Shown here one piece after another: positions 1 to 8,836 of a stretch of 64,000 bases of DNA (positions within the stretch are counted from its first letter, which is position 1; each line of letters opens with the position of its first letter). The translations under genes and the position numbers were made by a program. The DNA is from CAYPHY01 sp964410625. GTDB taxonomy: Bacteria; Chloroflexota; Anaerolineae; Promineifilales; Promineifilaceae. Where the stretch lies: the NCBI GenBank assembly GCA_964410625.1, contig CAYPHY010000028.1, positions 1 to 64,000 on the forward strand, written 5' to 3'. The notes under the pieces were generated by a model. The model was not told where the DNA came from. It did not search any database and saw only the letters and a list, made by a program, of their open reading frames with translations.

Positions 1-833
1 AGGCGTTGCTTGCGGCGGCCGTATATGCGGTCGCCAACAATGGGGTAGCCGACGTAGCTGAGATGGACGCGAATCTGGTGCTTGCGGCCGGTGCGGGGGT
101 AACACTCAACCAGGGTGAACTCCCCATAGTGCGTTCGTGCCTGGTAGCGGGTCTGGGCGGGACGAGCCAGGCCCCGTTCGACGGCCGAGGGGGGAAAGAC
201 GGCCATCTTGATCCGGTCATGGAGGTCACGGCCAATCGGTGCGTCCACCAACGCCGCCGGAGGTTGGATATTGCCTTCAACAAGGGCCAAATATTGCTTG
301 GTCACCGTGCGGGCACGAAATTGATTTTGCAAGTGCCATAAGGCCTGGTCATGCTTGGCGACGAGGATCAGTCCCGATGTATCTTTGTCCAGCCGGTGGA
401 CAATCCCCGGCCGTCGCTCGCCGCCCACACCGGCCAGGTCAGGGCAGTAGGCCAGCAACGCATTGACTAGCGTTCCTTGCTCATGTCCGGCCGAAGGATG
501 GACAACCATTCTGGCGGGTTTGTTGATGACGATGATGTCGCCGTCTTCGTAGCGGATGTCGAGTGGGATTTCTTCAGAGACAATCGCTGGCTCAACAATG
601 TCGGGCAAGATGACCGCTACCTCTAACTGTTCCGGAAGGCGGAAACTGGCTTTCAGCGGCTGGCCTTCGGCCGTCACCAGCCCATCGAGGATCAGCCGCT
701 GCCACTGCACCCGCGACAACTCCGGCATCGTTTCGGCCAATGCCCGATCGAGCCGTTTGCCCGGCATCTCCAGACGCAGCGTAACGGGCTTACCTTGTGG
801 TGATGGAGGCGAATCAGTTATTTCTGTTGGCAC
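1..833 (-). CDS. rluD: RluD-family 23S rRNA pseudouridine synthase, cut by the left edge
   Basis: Isomerises uridines in 23S rRNA helix 69 to pseudouridine, in the cytoplasm. The N-terminal S4-like RNA-binding part (about residues 10-80, including KRLDRALAETMPELSR) is followed by the catalytic domain with the family signature HRLDKDTSGLILVAK, whose Asp is the catalytic residue, and later the conserved RKHQIRVHL. The gene has no end in the window. I chose the GTG at 831-833 because an in-frame TAA lies only 15 bases upstream and no ATG fits; no clear Shine-Dalgarno is visible. It begins about 40 bases after lspA stops on the same strand, the lspA-rluD order common in many bacteria, so the two are probably co-transcribed. 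RluD rather than RluC is inferred from this pairing. Confidence 0.93.
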   Translation of the reverse strand, partial: MPTEITDSPPSPQGKPVTLRLEMPGKRLDRALAETMPELSRVQWQRLILDGLVTAEGQPLKASFRLPEQLEVAVILPDIVEPAIVSEEIPLDIRYEDGDIIVINKPARMVVHPSAGHEQGTLVNALLAYCPDLAGVGGERRPGIVHRLDKDTSGLILVAKHDQALWHLQNQFRARTVTKQYLALVEGNIQPPAALVDAPIGRDLHDRIKMAVFPPSAVERGLARPAQTRYQARTHYGEFTLVECYPRTGRKHQIRVHLSYVGYPIVGDRIYGRRKQR

Positions 834-874
834 GGGACTGTTGAGCGATTAGACTATTTGAAGCGTTACGGGGT

Positions 875-1621
875 TTAGTCAATTTGCGTGCTACTTTCAT
901 TCGACGTATCGCGCCAGAGGTGGGGTGGGGAAGGGAAATCACTTTCGGACTCAGACTTTTGTGCCTGTCGAAGGTGGCGTTCCTCGCGCAGCATCATCCA
1001 GGCCAACAGGACTACGCCACTGACAACGGCCGTATCCGCCAGATTAAAGATCGGCCAGGGGCCAAAGTCGAGGAAGTCAGTCACATGGCCGAGCTGAATG
1101 CGGTCGAGCAAATTGCCCACTGCGCCGCCAAGCTGCAAGCCCAAGGCGATACGTAACAGGTTAAAGCCATAGGACAGTGTCAGACTGTAGTAGATGATGG
1201 CCAGGGCAACAATCGTCGCCAAAATCCCAAACAGCCAGCCACCACCCTGAAACAGACCAAACGCCGCGCCGGTGTTGGTGGCATGGGTGATACGGAAGAA
1301 GGCCGCAATCGCCGGGATCGGCGCCCAACTCTGGTAAAGCGGCAGATTGGCTTCCACAAGCCCCTTGGTATATTGATCAAGTAAAATGACAATCGCCGCA
1401 ATAGCCAGGGGCAACAGCCGTTGCCACCACGTCGCACCTCGAACCACTGGTGGATCAGGAGGCGTTTCCACGCCAATAGCCGGTGGCAGCCGTAATAGCT
1501 CCACTTCCGGTTCGGCATGTTCCACTATCAAGTCTTGTGGCGATTCCAGGTCAGCAACCTCCTCGTTCCGGTCGGGATATTGTTCTTCAGGGAGCATCGG
1601 CCGATATTCCGTATCATCCAT
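875..1621 (-). CDS. lspA: Lipoprotein signal peptidase (signal peptidase II)
   Basis: Inner-membrane aspartyl protease that removes signal peptides from prolipoproteins; two lipoproteins encoded in this window (DUF3048 and ThiB) are likely substrates. Family blocks are all visible: LLDQYTKGLV in the first membrane segment, THATNTGAAFGLF, GGAVGNLLDR, then the two catalytic Asp residues in VTDFLDFG and FNLADTAVV. Four hydrophobic segments are evident. The protein (248 aa from this start) has an unusual acidic, proline-rich N-terminal tail of about 70 residues before the first helix and a polar C-terminal tail; most LspA proteins are about 160 aa. I chose the ATG at 1621 (MDDTEYRPM) over an ATG 54 bases further out, but neither has a strong ribosome site. 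Confidence 0.93.
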   Translation of the reverse strand: MDDTEYRPMLPEEQYPDRNEEVADLESPQDLIVEHAEPEVELLRLPPAIGVETPPDPPVVRGATWWQRLLPLAIAAIVILLDQYTKGLVEANLPLYQSWAPIPAIAAFFRITHATNTGAAFGLFQGGGWLFGILATIVALAIIYYSLTLSYGFNLLRIALGLQLGGAVGNLLDRIQLGHVTDFLDFGPWPIFNLADTAVVSGVVLLAWMMLREERHLRQAQKSESESDFPSPPHLWRDTSNESSTQID

Positions 1622-1712
1622 AAAGAAGATTGTACCAATCCCGTCAATAGATGGGCAAGTCGCTGAGCGAAACACTCAGAAGTTGCCACGCATAGTAACA
1701 CACGGTGACCAA

Positions 1713-1757
1713 TGAAAATCCGCGTTATCAGCGTTTAATCCGCGTCATCTGCGTAAC
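1713..1757. repeat. Dispersed CGCGT-word repeat (copy 1)
   Basis: A spacer built of repeated words related to AATCCGCGT and ATCTGCGT at 9-11 base spacing, ending in GCGTAACTATT. Closely similar blocks lie at 26391-26428 and 49691-49735, and a related one at 52553-52592. It fills most of the gap between lspA and the methyltransferase. Confidence 0.6.
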
Positions 1758-1767
1758 TATTGTACAG

Positions 1768-2439
1768 TCAGTTAGAGCCAACTTCAGCAACAATGACCGT
1801 TACGATACTATACGGCCGTCGCACGCTGTGAACCGTTGGCAAAAAGCCCGCCTGGCGTAGCACCGCTTCAAAATAGGCTTCGTTGGAGCTAACAGAAAGC
1901 GAATCACTATCAGGAACAGCCCGTTGGCCGGTGATTCGGTAGAGCCACTCAATGAATCTCGTTAGTGGGTTCGTGTTGGTCAGCTCGGCCGCCGGAACAA
2001 TGACCAGACGGCCGCCCTCTCGCAACAATCGCCGCACGGCCGCCAGCGTCTCTGGCTGGACGATGTAGTTTGTCGGGAAGGTTGCCAGAATGGAATCAAA
2101 GACAGCCGAGAAGGGCAAATAGCGCACGTCTGCCTGGATGAGAGGCGGCCGCTGCCCCACCTTCAACAACCGGTGCCGAGCCAATCGCCCCATATAAGGG
2201 GAAATATCCACCCCCACGACCTCATACCCCGCCTCGACCAGTGCCAGTAGCATATGCCCTGGCCCATGCCCTAGCTCCAATACCCGCCGCCCAACCAGAA
2301 AAGGCAGGCTACTCCGTTGCCATGTTCGCCACTGCCCAAAGGAAACCAACCAGCTTACCATATCATACGTCCAGGCCAGCTCGTTATACAGCAGCCGAAA
2401 GCCTAAACGGACTATTTGTTGCCATCCTTGCTTCACCAT
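1768..2439 (-). CDS. Class I SAM-dependent methyltransferase
   Basis: Cytoplasmic methyltransferase of unknown substrate, 223 aa. The Rossmann glycine motif is seen as VLELGHGPGHMLLAL with the acidic end of strand 2 in VVGVDISPYMGRLA; a second conserved block IQADVRYLPF fits motif II/III, and the later PSRRLLREGG-type segment (AAVRRLLREGGRLVIVPA) is the usual strand-5 region. The fold places it in the Methyltransf_11/25 group, which covers small molecules, lipids and quinones, so no substrate is assigned. I start it at the ATG at 2439 (MVKQGWQQ) because the reading frame further out runs into the heptad array and the pfkA start. It is divergent from pfkA with about 45 bases between starts. 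Confidence 0.8.
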   Translation of the reverse strand: MVKQGWQQIVRLGFRLLYNELAWTYDMVSWLVSFGQWRTWQRSSLPFLVGRRVLELGHGPGHMLLALVEAGYEVVGVDISPYMGRLARHRLLKVGQRPPLIQADVRYLPFSAVFDSILATFPTNYIVQPETLAAVRRLLREGGRLVIVPAAELTNTNPLTRFIEWLYRITGQRAVPDSDSLSVSSNEAYFEAVLRQAGFLPTVHSVRRPYSIVTVIVAEVGSN

Positions 2440-2451
2440 AGAATACTCGCA

Positions 2452-2481
2452 GAGACTAAGAGATTGAGAGACTGGGAGATT
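2452..2481. repeat. Heptad array, GAGACTA/GAGATTG family
   Basis: Degenerate tandem 7-base units of the GAGATTG/GAGACTG type lie between two divergent genes. The last unit (GGGAGATT) doubles as the Shine-Dalgarno of pfkA, 5-8 bases before its ATG. Confidence 0.65.
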
Positions 2482-2483
2482 AT

Positions 2484-3584
2484 ATGCCAATTAAACGAAT
2501 TGCCATTTGCACAGGGGGCGGCGATGCGCCGGGGTTGAATGCTGTTATCCGCGCGGTCGTCCTTTCTGCGTTGAATCGCGGCTGGGAGTGTGTGGGAATC
2601 CGCGATGGCTATAATGGCCTGTTGATGCCAGAAGCGTATCCAGAGGGAGGCATAGTTCCCCTCGGTCGCGAGTCAGTGCGCGGTCTGACCCATCTGGGAG
2701 GAACGATTCTGGGGACAACCAACCGTGGCAGCCCCCTTCGTTATCCGGTAAGGAAGCCCAATGGAGAGATAGAGGAAGTGGACCGGACGGCCGAACTGGT
2801 TGCCAGCTTTGCTGCGCACGGGATTGATGCACTGGTCGCCGTTGGCGGGGATGGCTCGATGAAGATCGCCCACGAATTAGCCCGCAATGGACTGCAACTG
2901 GTCGGCGTGCCAAAGACGATTGACAATGATCTCGAAGGAACGACTGTCACCTTTGGCTTTAACACCGCCGTCTACTTCGCCACCGAATGTATTGATCGCC
3001 TGCACTCCACGGCCGAAGCTCACCGCCGCGTGATGGTGGTCGAAGTGATGGGGCGGTATGCTGGCTGGATCGCCCTCCATGCGGGGCTAGGTGGCTCAGC
3101 CGATGTGATCCTCATCCCCGAAATTCCCTATGACATCAATTGCGTCGTAGAGAAGGTGCGGGAGCGTGAGCGACAACGGCGTCATTTCACCATCGTCGTC
3201 GTTGCCGAAGGAGCGCGGCCGATAGGGGGCGAGTACACAATGCAGACGGCTACTGGTAGCGGCGCAGAGCGGCTTGGCGGTGTTGGTCAAAAGGTAGCCG
3301 ACGAGATTGCAGCCCATACCGGTAAGGAGAGTCGCGTGGTTGTCTTGGGCCACCTGCAACGAGGTGGCAAACCCACCTCACGCGACCGTATCCTCTCTTT
3401 GCGCTTTGGGGCGGCGGCCGTTCGCGCCCTCGACGAAGGACAAACCGATGTCATGGTCGCCCTCGACCCTCCTCACGTGCGCTACGTCCCATTGGCTGAA
3501 GCCACCCGCCGGGCCAAAACCGTTCCACTCGACTGTGACTTGGTGCAGACGGCGCGGGATTTGGGGGTTTGTTTGGGAGATTAG
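2484..3584 (+). CDS. pfkA: 6-phosphofructokinase
   Basis: Phosphorylates fructose-6-phosphate in glycolysis; cytoplasmic, 366 aa. The sequence opens with CTGGGDAPGLNAVIRA, has GGDGSMKIAHEL for phosphate-donor binding, PKTIDNDLEG with the catalytic Asp, VEVMGRYAGWIALHAGL and the late VVLGHLQRGG that binds substrate. At the two positions known to decide the donor, it has Gly (GGDG) and Lys (PKTIDND). Pyrophosphate enzymes usually have Asp with Lys, and the E. coli ATP enzyme has Gly with Gly. The Gly/Lys combination is known from actinobacterial ATP-dependent enzymes without the usual allostery, so ATP use is my inference. Start chosen for the GGGAG ribosome site supplied by the repeat array upstream. 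Confidence 0.93.
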   Translation: MPIKRIAICTGGGDAPGLNAVIRAVVLSALNRGWECVGIRDGYNGLLMPEAYPEGGIVPLGRESVRGLTHLGGTILGTTNRGSPLRYPVRKPNGEIEEVDRTAELVASFAAHGIDALVAVGGDGSMKIAHELARNGLQLVGVPKTIDNDLEGTTVTFGFNTAVYFATECIDRLHSTAEAHRRVMVVEVMGRYAGWIALHAGLGGSADVILIPEIPYDINCVVEKVRERERQRRHFTIVVVAEGARPIGGEYTMQTATGSGAERLGGVGQKVADEIAAHTGKESRVVVLGHLQRGGKPTSRDRILSLRFGAAAVRALDEGQTDVMVALDPPHVRYVPLAEATRRAKTVPLDCDLVQTARDLGVCLGD

Positions 3585-3626
3585 AGATTGGAGACTGAGA
3601 GATCAGGAGACAGCAGAGAGACAACA
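3582..3626. repeat. Heptad array after pfkA, GAGATTG/GAGACTG family
   Basis: Begins inside the pfkA stop region and runs as units such as GATTAGA and GATTGGA, decaying to the right. It is the same family as the array in front of the gene, so pfkA is flanked by it on both sides. Confidence 0.6.
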
Positions 3627-3690
3627 GCGGATAAGGAAATAAATTGGATATGTGGCTGGTATCGTAGCGGTATCTGCCGCTCCCTTTGTA

Positions 3691-4110
3691 TTATAAAAAT
3701 GTCGCTATTTCGGCTAAAGGTTTCTTCGTGATGTCGGGGACTTGGGCGGTTTCTAAAAACGGCTTGCTAGCGTCTGTCCCCAACGGTGCCAATGCCTGAA
3801 GCCATTCGTCGGGCGCACGGCCGTCATAAAATGCTTGCTCTTCCTCCTCGGCCGCCAGCCGGATTTGCCGCTTCAGTTCCGGATCGCCTACTACCACAAA
3901 GTGCCAGGGCTGCATATTCGCCCCACTGGGCGCACTCCCCGCCGCTAACAAACAAGATTCAATCAACTCACGGGGAACTGGGCGCTCCGCAAAGTCACGC
4001 ACCGTCCGCCGCCGTCTGACCTCCACACAAAAATCGGTCGCTCGCTGCTGCATCTCTTCCGGCGGGTATTCCCTGTATGTACTTAGCGGCACAAATGATG
4101 CAGTTGTCAT
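3691..4110 (-). pseudogene. Nitroreductase-family protein with a large internal in-frame deletion
   Basis: The first 120 or so residues are a clear nitroreductase-family FMN oxidoreductase: RRTVRDFAERPVPRELIE (phosphate-binding Arg loop), SAPSGANMQPWHFVVVGD, and DEWLQALAPLGTDASKPFLE. In relatives, which I recall as about 215-220 aa, KPFLE.A is followed by roughly 75 residues of core helices and strands and then by a tail like VPDI..KPLEEI. Here KPFLETAQ runs straight into VPDITKKPLAEIATFL. The frame stays open, so this looks like a clean internal deletion and not decay from the end. The missing part carries the second half of the FMN site and dimer interface, so the 139-aa product is probably inactive. 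ATG at 4110 has an AGGA upstream. Confidence 0.75.
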
Positions 4111-4130
4111 GGTTCGATCCTGCGGTCGAG

Positions 4131-4204
4131 CAGTATATTGGTGTATTGGATATTGGTTTATTCATTCTTTACCGAGACCAATATACCAATACACGAATAC
4201 ACCA
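4131..4204. repeat. Inverted pair of heptad arrays, ATTGGTG/TATTGGA family
   Basis: The left half has units such as ATTGGTG and TATTGGA; the right half has their reverse complements (CCAATAT, ACACCAA). The halves can fold into one long imperfect hairpin between the nitroreductase remnant and the amylase. Confidence 0.65.
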
Positions 4205-4225
4205 ATCTATCAGTCTCCTAGTCGC

Positions 4226-6121
4226 TTAATCTCCAATCTCCTCCCAAACCGTCGCCCCTTGCGGATGTTCCTCTAGCGGTAACGAGCCATTGACCACGAC
4301 TGCCTCTCGGCCGCTAAAGCGTTCGACAAAGCGCGTGCCGTCGGGGATGCCGCCGTGGGCAACGGGCAGATCAGCGGCCGGTCGCGGTTGTGGGGCGCGG
4401 TGGGCGACGACGAGGATACGGCCGTCCTCACCCTCGCGCTGGTAGGCTAGTGTATCTTCCTCAACGGCCAACATCTGAAAGCCCCCATATTGCAGAATGG
4501 GGGAGCGACGGCGGAAAGCGATCAGATCGCGGTAAAAGGCGAGCAGCGACCGGTCCCACTGCGCCTCGTCCCAGGGCATACAGGCACGTGGCCCTAGATG
4601 TTCCACATCCGTCAGGCCAATTTCGTCGCCGTAGTAGATACCAGGAACGCCGGGGAAGGTGAATTGGATCACGGCCGCCAGCCGGTGTAGCGCGTCGTTG
4701 CCAGCGACAATGGTGCGGATACGTGGCATATCGTGGCTGTCGAGGATGTTGTACTGTTGCAGCGCCACCACCCAGGGAATCGCCGCCATCCGGCTTTGCC
4801 AGGTCTCCACCATCGCCGCGGTTGACCAATGCTCGTGGTGGACGGGTTGGGGGAGTTTGTGTGCGCCCAGGTGGAAATCCTTCAGCCAGTAACAGAGCGG
4901 GAGGGTTAGTCCGCTATAGTTCATCACGCCATCAAACTGTTCCCCTTGCAGTTGGCCGCTGGCATCGAAGAAATTTTCCCCCATCAGGTAAGCATCCGCC
5001 CGTGTCTCCTTCACCGCCCGGCGGATGCCCTGGCCTAGCAAGTCGCGGAGTTGGGTGGCTCCCTGACGGCCGAGCATATTCGCCACGTCTACGCGCCAGC
5101 CATCGGCCGAATAGGGCGGTTGCAACCAACGGCGGAAGACCGCCTCCGGCCCCTCATAAATCCGGCGGCGTAGCTCTAAGCTATTATAATTCAGCTTCGG
5201 CAACGACCACACGCCTAACCATGTCGCATAGTCATCAGGATGATTGTTGAATGTGAAGAATTCCGCTTCGGGTGCGGCCGCCTCTGCTTTCGCCTGCTGA
5301 AACCAGGGATGCCAATAGCCGCAATGGTTGGGGACAATATCGAGCAGATAGCGCATACCGCGACTGTCCAAAGCCTCGCGCAATTTTACCAATGCCTCAT
5401 TGCCGCCGAAGTGGGGATCAACATTCTCGTAATCCGCTACATCATATTTGTGGTTGGAGTAGGCGGTGAAGATGGGATTCAGGTAGAGGGCATTCACCCC
5501 CAACGCCTGTAGGTAATCGAGCTTCTCCGTAATGCCCGGCAAGTCGCCGCCGTAAAAGACAATGGGAAAGAAAGCATCGGCCGGAGGGGGTTCGCCCCAT
5601 GGGTAGGTCTGCGGCCGATGTCCCCGATACTCATACTCCCCCGGCTGCGGGTCGGTGCGAGGATCGCCATTGGCAAAGCGGTCGGGGAAAATCTGATAAA
5701 AGACCGAGGAAGCCAACCATTCAGGGGCTTGATAATCGGCCAGGATACGGAAGTCGCTGTAATCGAGCGGGATATGGGCGGTTGGCCCGGCGGCCGTGTA
5801 ATGCCAAATCCCATCCTCCGCTTCTAATATAAAACGGTAATGGATGGTTGCTTCGCTAATGGTCAGTGAACCTTCCCACCACTGTACGGTGCCATCGGCC
5901 GTACTGCGCTCCATCTCCGCCAGTGCTTGTTCACCATCAGGGAAAGAACGGATGATCACCCGCCTTAACGGCGCGTCGTGGGCGGTTCGTAAGCGGAGCT
6001 GTACCGCCTCGCCCAATCGCGGATAGAGCGAGGAGACATACCTGGCGGAACCATCATGGTGAACGGTTGCCAGCCATTGTGGAAGAACGAGGGACATCGG
6101 AGAAAGATAGTAAGTCATCAT
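4226..6121 (-). CDS. GH13 alpha-glucan hydrolase, neopullulanase/cyclomaltodextrinase type
   Basis: Hydrolyses alpha-1,4 (and possibly alpha-1,6) bonds in maltodextrin, pullulan or cyclodextrin; 631 aa, no signal peptide, so probably cytoplasmic. An N-terminal beta domain of about 125 residues fits CBM34. The catalytic barrel shows the four GH13 regions: DIVPNHCGYW, GWRVDVANML with the nucleophile Asp, AYLMGENFF with the acid/base Glu, and NILDSHDMPRIRT with the stabilising Asp. SLPKLNYN is the extra region V (MPKLN-like) typical of the neopullulanase subfamily (GH13_20). A beta C-terminal domain completes it. It stands alone on its strand, with pfkA nearby as the only other sugar gene, so a role in stored or imported glucan turnover is inferred. 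Confidence 0.9.
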   Translation of the reverse strand: MMTYYLSPMSLVLPQWLATVHHDGSARYVSSLYPRLGEAVQLRLRTAHDAPLRRVIIRSFPDGEQALAEMERSTADGTVQWWEGSLTISEATIHYRFILEAEDGIWHYTAAGPTAHIPLDYSDFRILADYQAPEWLASSVFYQIFPDRFANGDPRTDPQPGEYEYRGHRPQTYPWGEPPPADAFFPIVFYGGDLPGITEKLDYLQALGVNALYLNPIFTAYSNHKYDVADYENVDPHFGGNEALVKLREALDSRGMRYLLDIVPNHCGYWHPWFQQAKAEAAAPEAEFFTFNNHPDDYATWLGVWSLPKLNYNSLELRRRIYEGPEAVFRRWLQPPYSADGWRVDVANMLGRQGATQLRDLLGQGIRRAVKETRADAYLMGENFFDASGQLQGEQFDGVMNYSGLTLPLCYWLKDFHLGAHKLPQPVHHEHWSTAAMVETWQSRMAAIPWVVALQQYNILDSHDMPRIRTIVAGNDALHRLAAVIQFTFPGVPGIYYGDEIGLTDVEHLGPRACMPWDEAQWDRSLLAFYRDLIAFRRRSPILQYGGFQMLAVEEDTLAYQREGEDGRILVVAHRAPQPRPAADLPVAHGGIPDGTRFVERFSGREAVVVNGSLPLEEHPQGATVWEEIGD

Positions 6122-6159
6122 TCAATTATAGCAGGAGTTACACAGCTAAGAATTTTTAA

Positions 6160-6220
6160 CACAAAGGCGCAAAGGCACAGAGAAATATTGAACAGCTCTC
6201 TGCGCCTCTGCATTGAATAT
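6160..6220. repeat. Dispersed GCAAAGGC-word repeat
   Basis: Words such as GGCGCAAAGGCACAG face CTCTGCGCCTCTGC as an imperfect inverted repeat downstream of the hppA stop. Similar CGCAAAG words occur at 15053-15121. It may act as a terminator, but there is no strong T run. Confidence 0.45.
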
Positions 6221-6232
6221 TCGTGTAGGCTC

Positions 6233-8518
6233 TTACGTTATCGTCAGGGTTGCCTCACGTTTGGAGCGGGTAATGGCCCACCAGATCAGGGCGAGAAGTA
6301 CAACAACAACCAGGATAGAAACGACGCCCAATTCTTGATATTGCACGATAATCGGCGCAATGATCAGGCTGACCAAATTGACCACCTTGATCATCGGGTT
6401 CAATGCCGGCCCGGCCGTGTCCTTCAGTGGATCGCCAACCGTATCACCGACGACGCTGGCCTTGTGGCGTTCCGAGCCTTTGCCGGTGTTGGCCTCTGGA
6501 TCGCGCGGCTCATCCTCGATCAACTTCTTGGCATTGTCCCAGGCGCCACCCGTGTTGGCCATAAACACCGCCAGCAATTGGCCGGAGACAATAATCCCGG
6601 CCTGGAAGCCGCCCAACGACTCCACCTGCAACAACAAGCCGACGACGATGGGTGTCACTACAGCGATAATCGCCAGGTTGATCAAGTCGCGTTGGGCAGC
6701 GACGGTGGAAATGGTCACAGCCGTGGCGTAATCCGGCTTGCGTGTTCCCTCCAGGATGCCCGGAATGCGGAATTGGCGACGCACTTCCTCGACCATTTGC
6801 CCAGCCGCGCGGCTGACCGACTTGATCGCCAGCGAGGAGAACAGCCAGGGCAACGCCCCACCCAGCAACATACCGATAAATACCACCGGCTCAGAGGCGC
6901 GGATACCGGCCGAAAGCGCCGTTGGATCGATCAACCGCACATCGGTAATGAAGGAACCAAACAACGATACGGCGGCAATCACCGCTGAACCAATGGCAAT
7001 TCCCTTCGTGATCGCCTTGGTCGTGTTGCCTACTGCATCCAGGTCGGCCATAATCTGCCGCGCTCGTTCCGGCAGCCCGGCCATTTCGCCAATGCCATTG
7101 GCGTTGTCAGCAATCGGCCCAAAGGAGTCCATCGCCACGTTGTTGCCGGTCAGCGTCAACATACCGATACCGGTCAGCGCCACGCCATATAGCACAAAAG
7201 TGAATTGGTTGGCCGGATCAACGCTGCCAAAGATCAAGATCGAGACGCCGATGGTAAGGGCAATAACCACCACCGACCAGACGCTCGACTCATAACCGGC
7301 AGCAAGACCAGATAGGATTGTGGTTGCCGGGCCTCCAGAGGTGCTGTCACGAATCTCCAACACCGGCTTCCCATGTGTGCCGGTAAAGTAGTCAGTCAGG
7401 CGGTCAATGACAATTGCCAGACCAACACCCGCGGCCGTCGCCAGAAACGGCCGCCACCACCCGCCGGGTACTCCTTGCATATAGAGGAAGGCGATGATGC
7501 CAAACAAGACGACTGAGATGACGGCCGAGGTCAGAAATCCTCTGAAGATGGCCCGCATCGCATTGCCGCTTTCGTCCGAATCGCCGCGTACCAAATAGGT
7601 GCCAATGATTGAAGCTAAAACCCCAATCCCGCGCACGATCAGCGGATAAAGAATCCATTCCGTATTGCCGGTGATCGAAGCCAGCGCCAGCGCCAGGATC
7701 AGGCCAGAGACAATGGTCACTTCATAGGACTCAAAGATGTCGGCCGCCATCCCGGCGCAATCCCCGACGTTGTCACCAACGAGATCGGCGATCACGGCCG
7801 CATTCCGTGGATCATCTTCCGGCATGTCTTGCTCGACTTTGCCTACCAGGTCGGCCCCGACATCGGCCGCCTTGGTGTAGATGCCACCACCGACGCGCAT
7901 GAAGAGCGCGATCAGCGTGCCACCAAAGCCAAAGCCCAACAAGGCATCAGGCGCGGCCTGTCCAAAGAAGATGAAGATGACCGTGCCGCCGAGTAACCCC
8001 AGGCCATCGGTCAACATGCCGGTGATCGTCCCGGCGCGATAGGCAATGCGCAAGGCATCGCGAAAGCTGGTGCGGGCGGCGGCGGCGACGCGCACATTGG
8101 CCTGCACCGCCATGCGCATCCCGATCTGGCCCACAGTTAATGAGAAGCCCGCGCCAATCACAAAGGCGATAGCGCGGCCGAGACCGACGATCAGCAAGAT
8201 GGTGGATTGAGAGTAGCCTGCTCCCTCCGCGCCAAACCGCGCTTCGGCCATCGGACTAGGCTCAACGATATAAACACTGAGAAACAAGGCGACCGTCAGA
8301 ATGGCAATAAAGGGCAGGATCGTCCTCAACTGGCGGGTCAGGTAGGCATCCGCACCGCTACGGATCGCATCCCAGACCCCAATCATCTCCGGAGTACCCT
8401 TATCTTCACGCAATATCTGACTGCGCAAGAATATGGCATAAGCGAGACCAATGAGCGCGATGACAAGCACCGCCCACACCGCAAAGGTCTCAAAGGCGGA
8501 CAGGTTTAATGTGTCCAT
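6233..8518 (-). CDS. hppA: Membrane pyrophosphatase, potassium-independent class (proton pump)
   Basis: Couples hydrolysis of pyrophosphate to ion export across the membrane; 761 aa with about 16 hydrophobic segments. The pyrophosphate site is seen in TKAADVGADLVGKVE, EDDPRNAAVIADLVGDNVGD and the late GDTVGDPLKDTAGPALN. The sequence AVGNTTKAITKG has Lys at the position that is Ala in potassium-dependent enzymes. That is the accepted mark of the potassium-independent class, all of whose characterised members pump protons. The sixth helix reads ADIFESYEVT. The start ATG at 8518 has AGGAGG upstream, but 16 bases away, longer than usual. It is divergent from the second pyrophosphatase, which has the opposite signature. 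Confidence 0.93.
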   Translation of the reverse strand: MDTLNLSAFETFAVWAVLVIALIGLAYAIFLRSQILREDKGTPEMIGVWDAIRSGADAYLTRQLRTILPFIAILTVALFLSVYIVEPSPMAEARFGAEGAGYSQSTILLIVGLGRAIAFVIGAGFSLTVGQIGMRMAVQANVRVAAAARTSFRDALRIAYRAGTITGMLTDGLGLLGGTVIFIFFGQAAPDALLGFGFGGTLIALFMRVGGGIYTKAADVGADLVGKVEQDMPEDDPRNAAVIADLVGDNVGDCAGMAADIFESYEVTIVSGLILALALASITGNTEWILYPLIVRGIGVLASIIGTYLVRGDSDESGNAMRAIFRGFLTSAVISVVLFGIIAFLYMQGVPGGWWRPFLATAAGVGLAIVIDRLTDYFTGTHGKPVLEIRDSTSGGPATTILSGLAAGYESSVWSVVVIALTIGVSILIFGSVDPANQFTFVLYGVALTGIGMLTLTGNNVAMDSFGPIADNANGIGEMAGLPERARQIMADLDAVGNTTKAITKGIAIGSAVIAAVSLFGSFITDVRLIDPTALSAGIRASEPVVFIGMLLGGALPWLFSSLAIKSVSRAAGQMVEEVRRQFRIPGILEGTRKPDYATAVTISTVAAQRDLINLAIIAVVTPIVVGLLLQVESLGGFQAGIIVSGQLLAVFMANTGGAWDNAKKLIEDEPRDPEANTGKGSERHKASVVGDTVGDPLKDTAGPALNPMIKVVNLVSLIIAPIIVQYQELGVVSILVVVVLLALIWWAITRSKREATLTIT

Positions 8519-8770
8519 AGAGAATCTTCAATTACCTCCTATAATAGGGGAAACAGGGAATGGATCTGGGGAGGCTCAGGCAGGAAACTCTCTGGCAGAG
8601 GTGCGATAGCACATAATGTGCCAATCCATCGTTTCGGCAACCGGTAGCGATCTGGAATTCGTCAGATAACAAGTACGCGAACCGCACAACCCACGCCAAT
8701 GAGAACATGAGCAGCCACCAGTTACTATAAAACCGCTAATTATACCGATCAGTCAAAAAACAACACTATT

Positions 8771-8799
8771 TTGACCCCGTTTGTGATTTTCGTTACAAT
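8771..8799 (+). promoter_or_regulatory. Sigma-70-type promoter for the rightward pyrophosphatase
   Basis: TTGACC at 8771-8776, exactly 17 bases, then TACAAT at 8794-8799, five of six matches in each box. Transcription would start near 8806, giving an untranslated leader of about 150 bases before the ATG at 8955. Confidence 0.75.
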
Positions 8800-8836
8800 T
8801 CGCTTGTGAATTACCGCGCAGTAGTTCATCCGTCTG

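Noticed and set aside
6056..6988. A 310-codon open frame on the plus strand across the end of hppA
   Set aside because: It is antisense to a clear membrane pyrophosphatase and has the His/Arg/Gln-rich composition of a shadow frame; nothing in it resembles a family.
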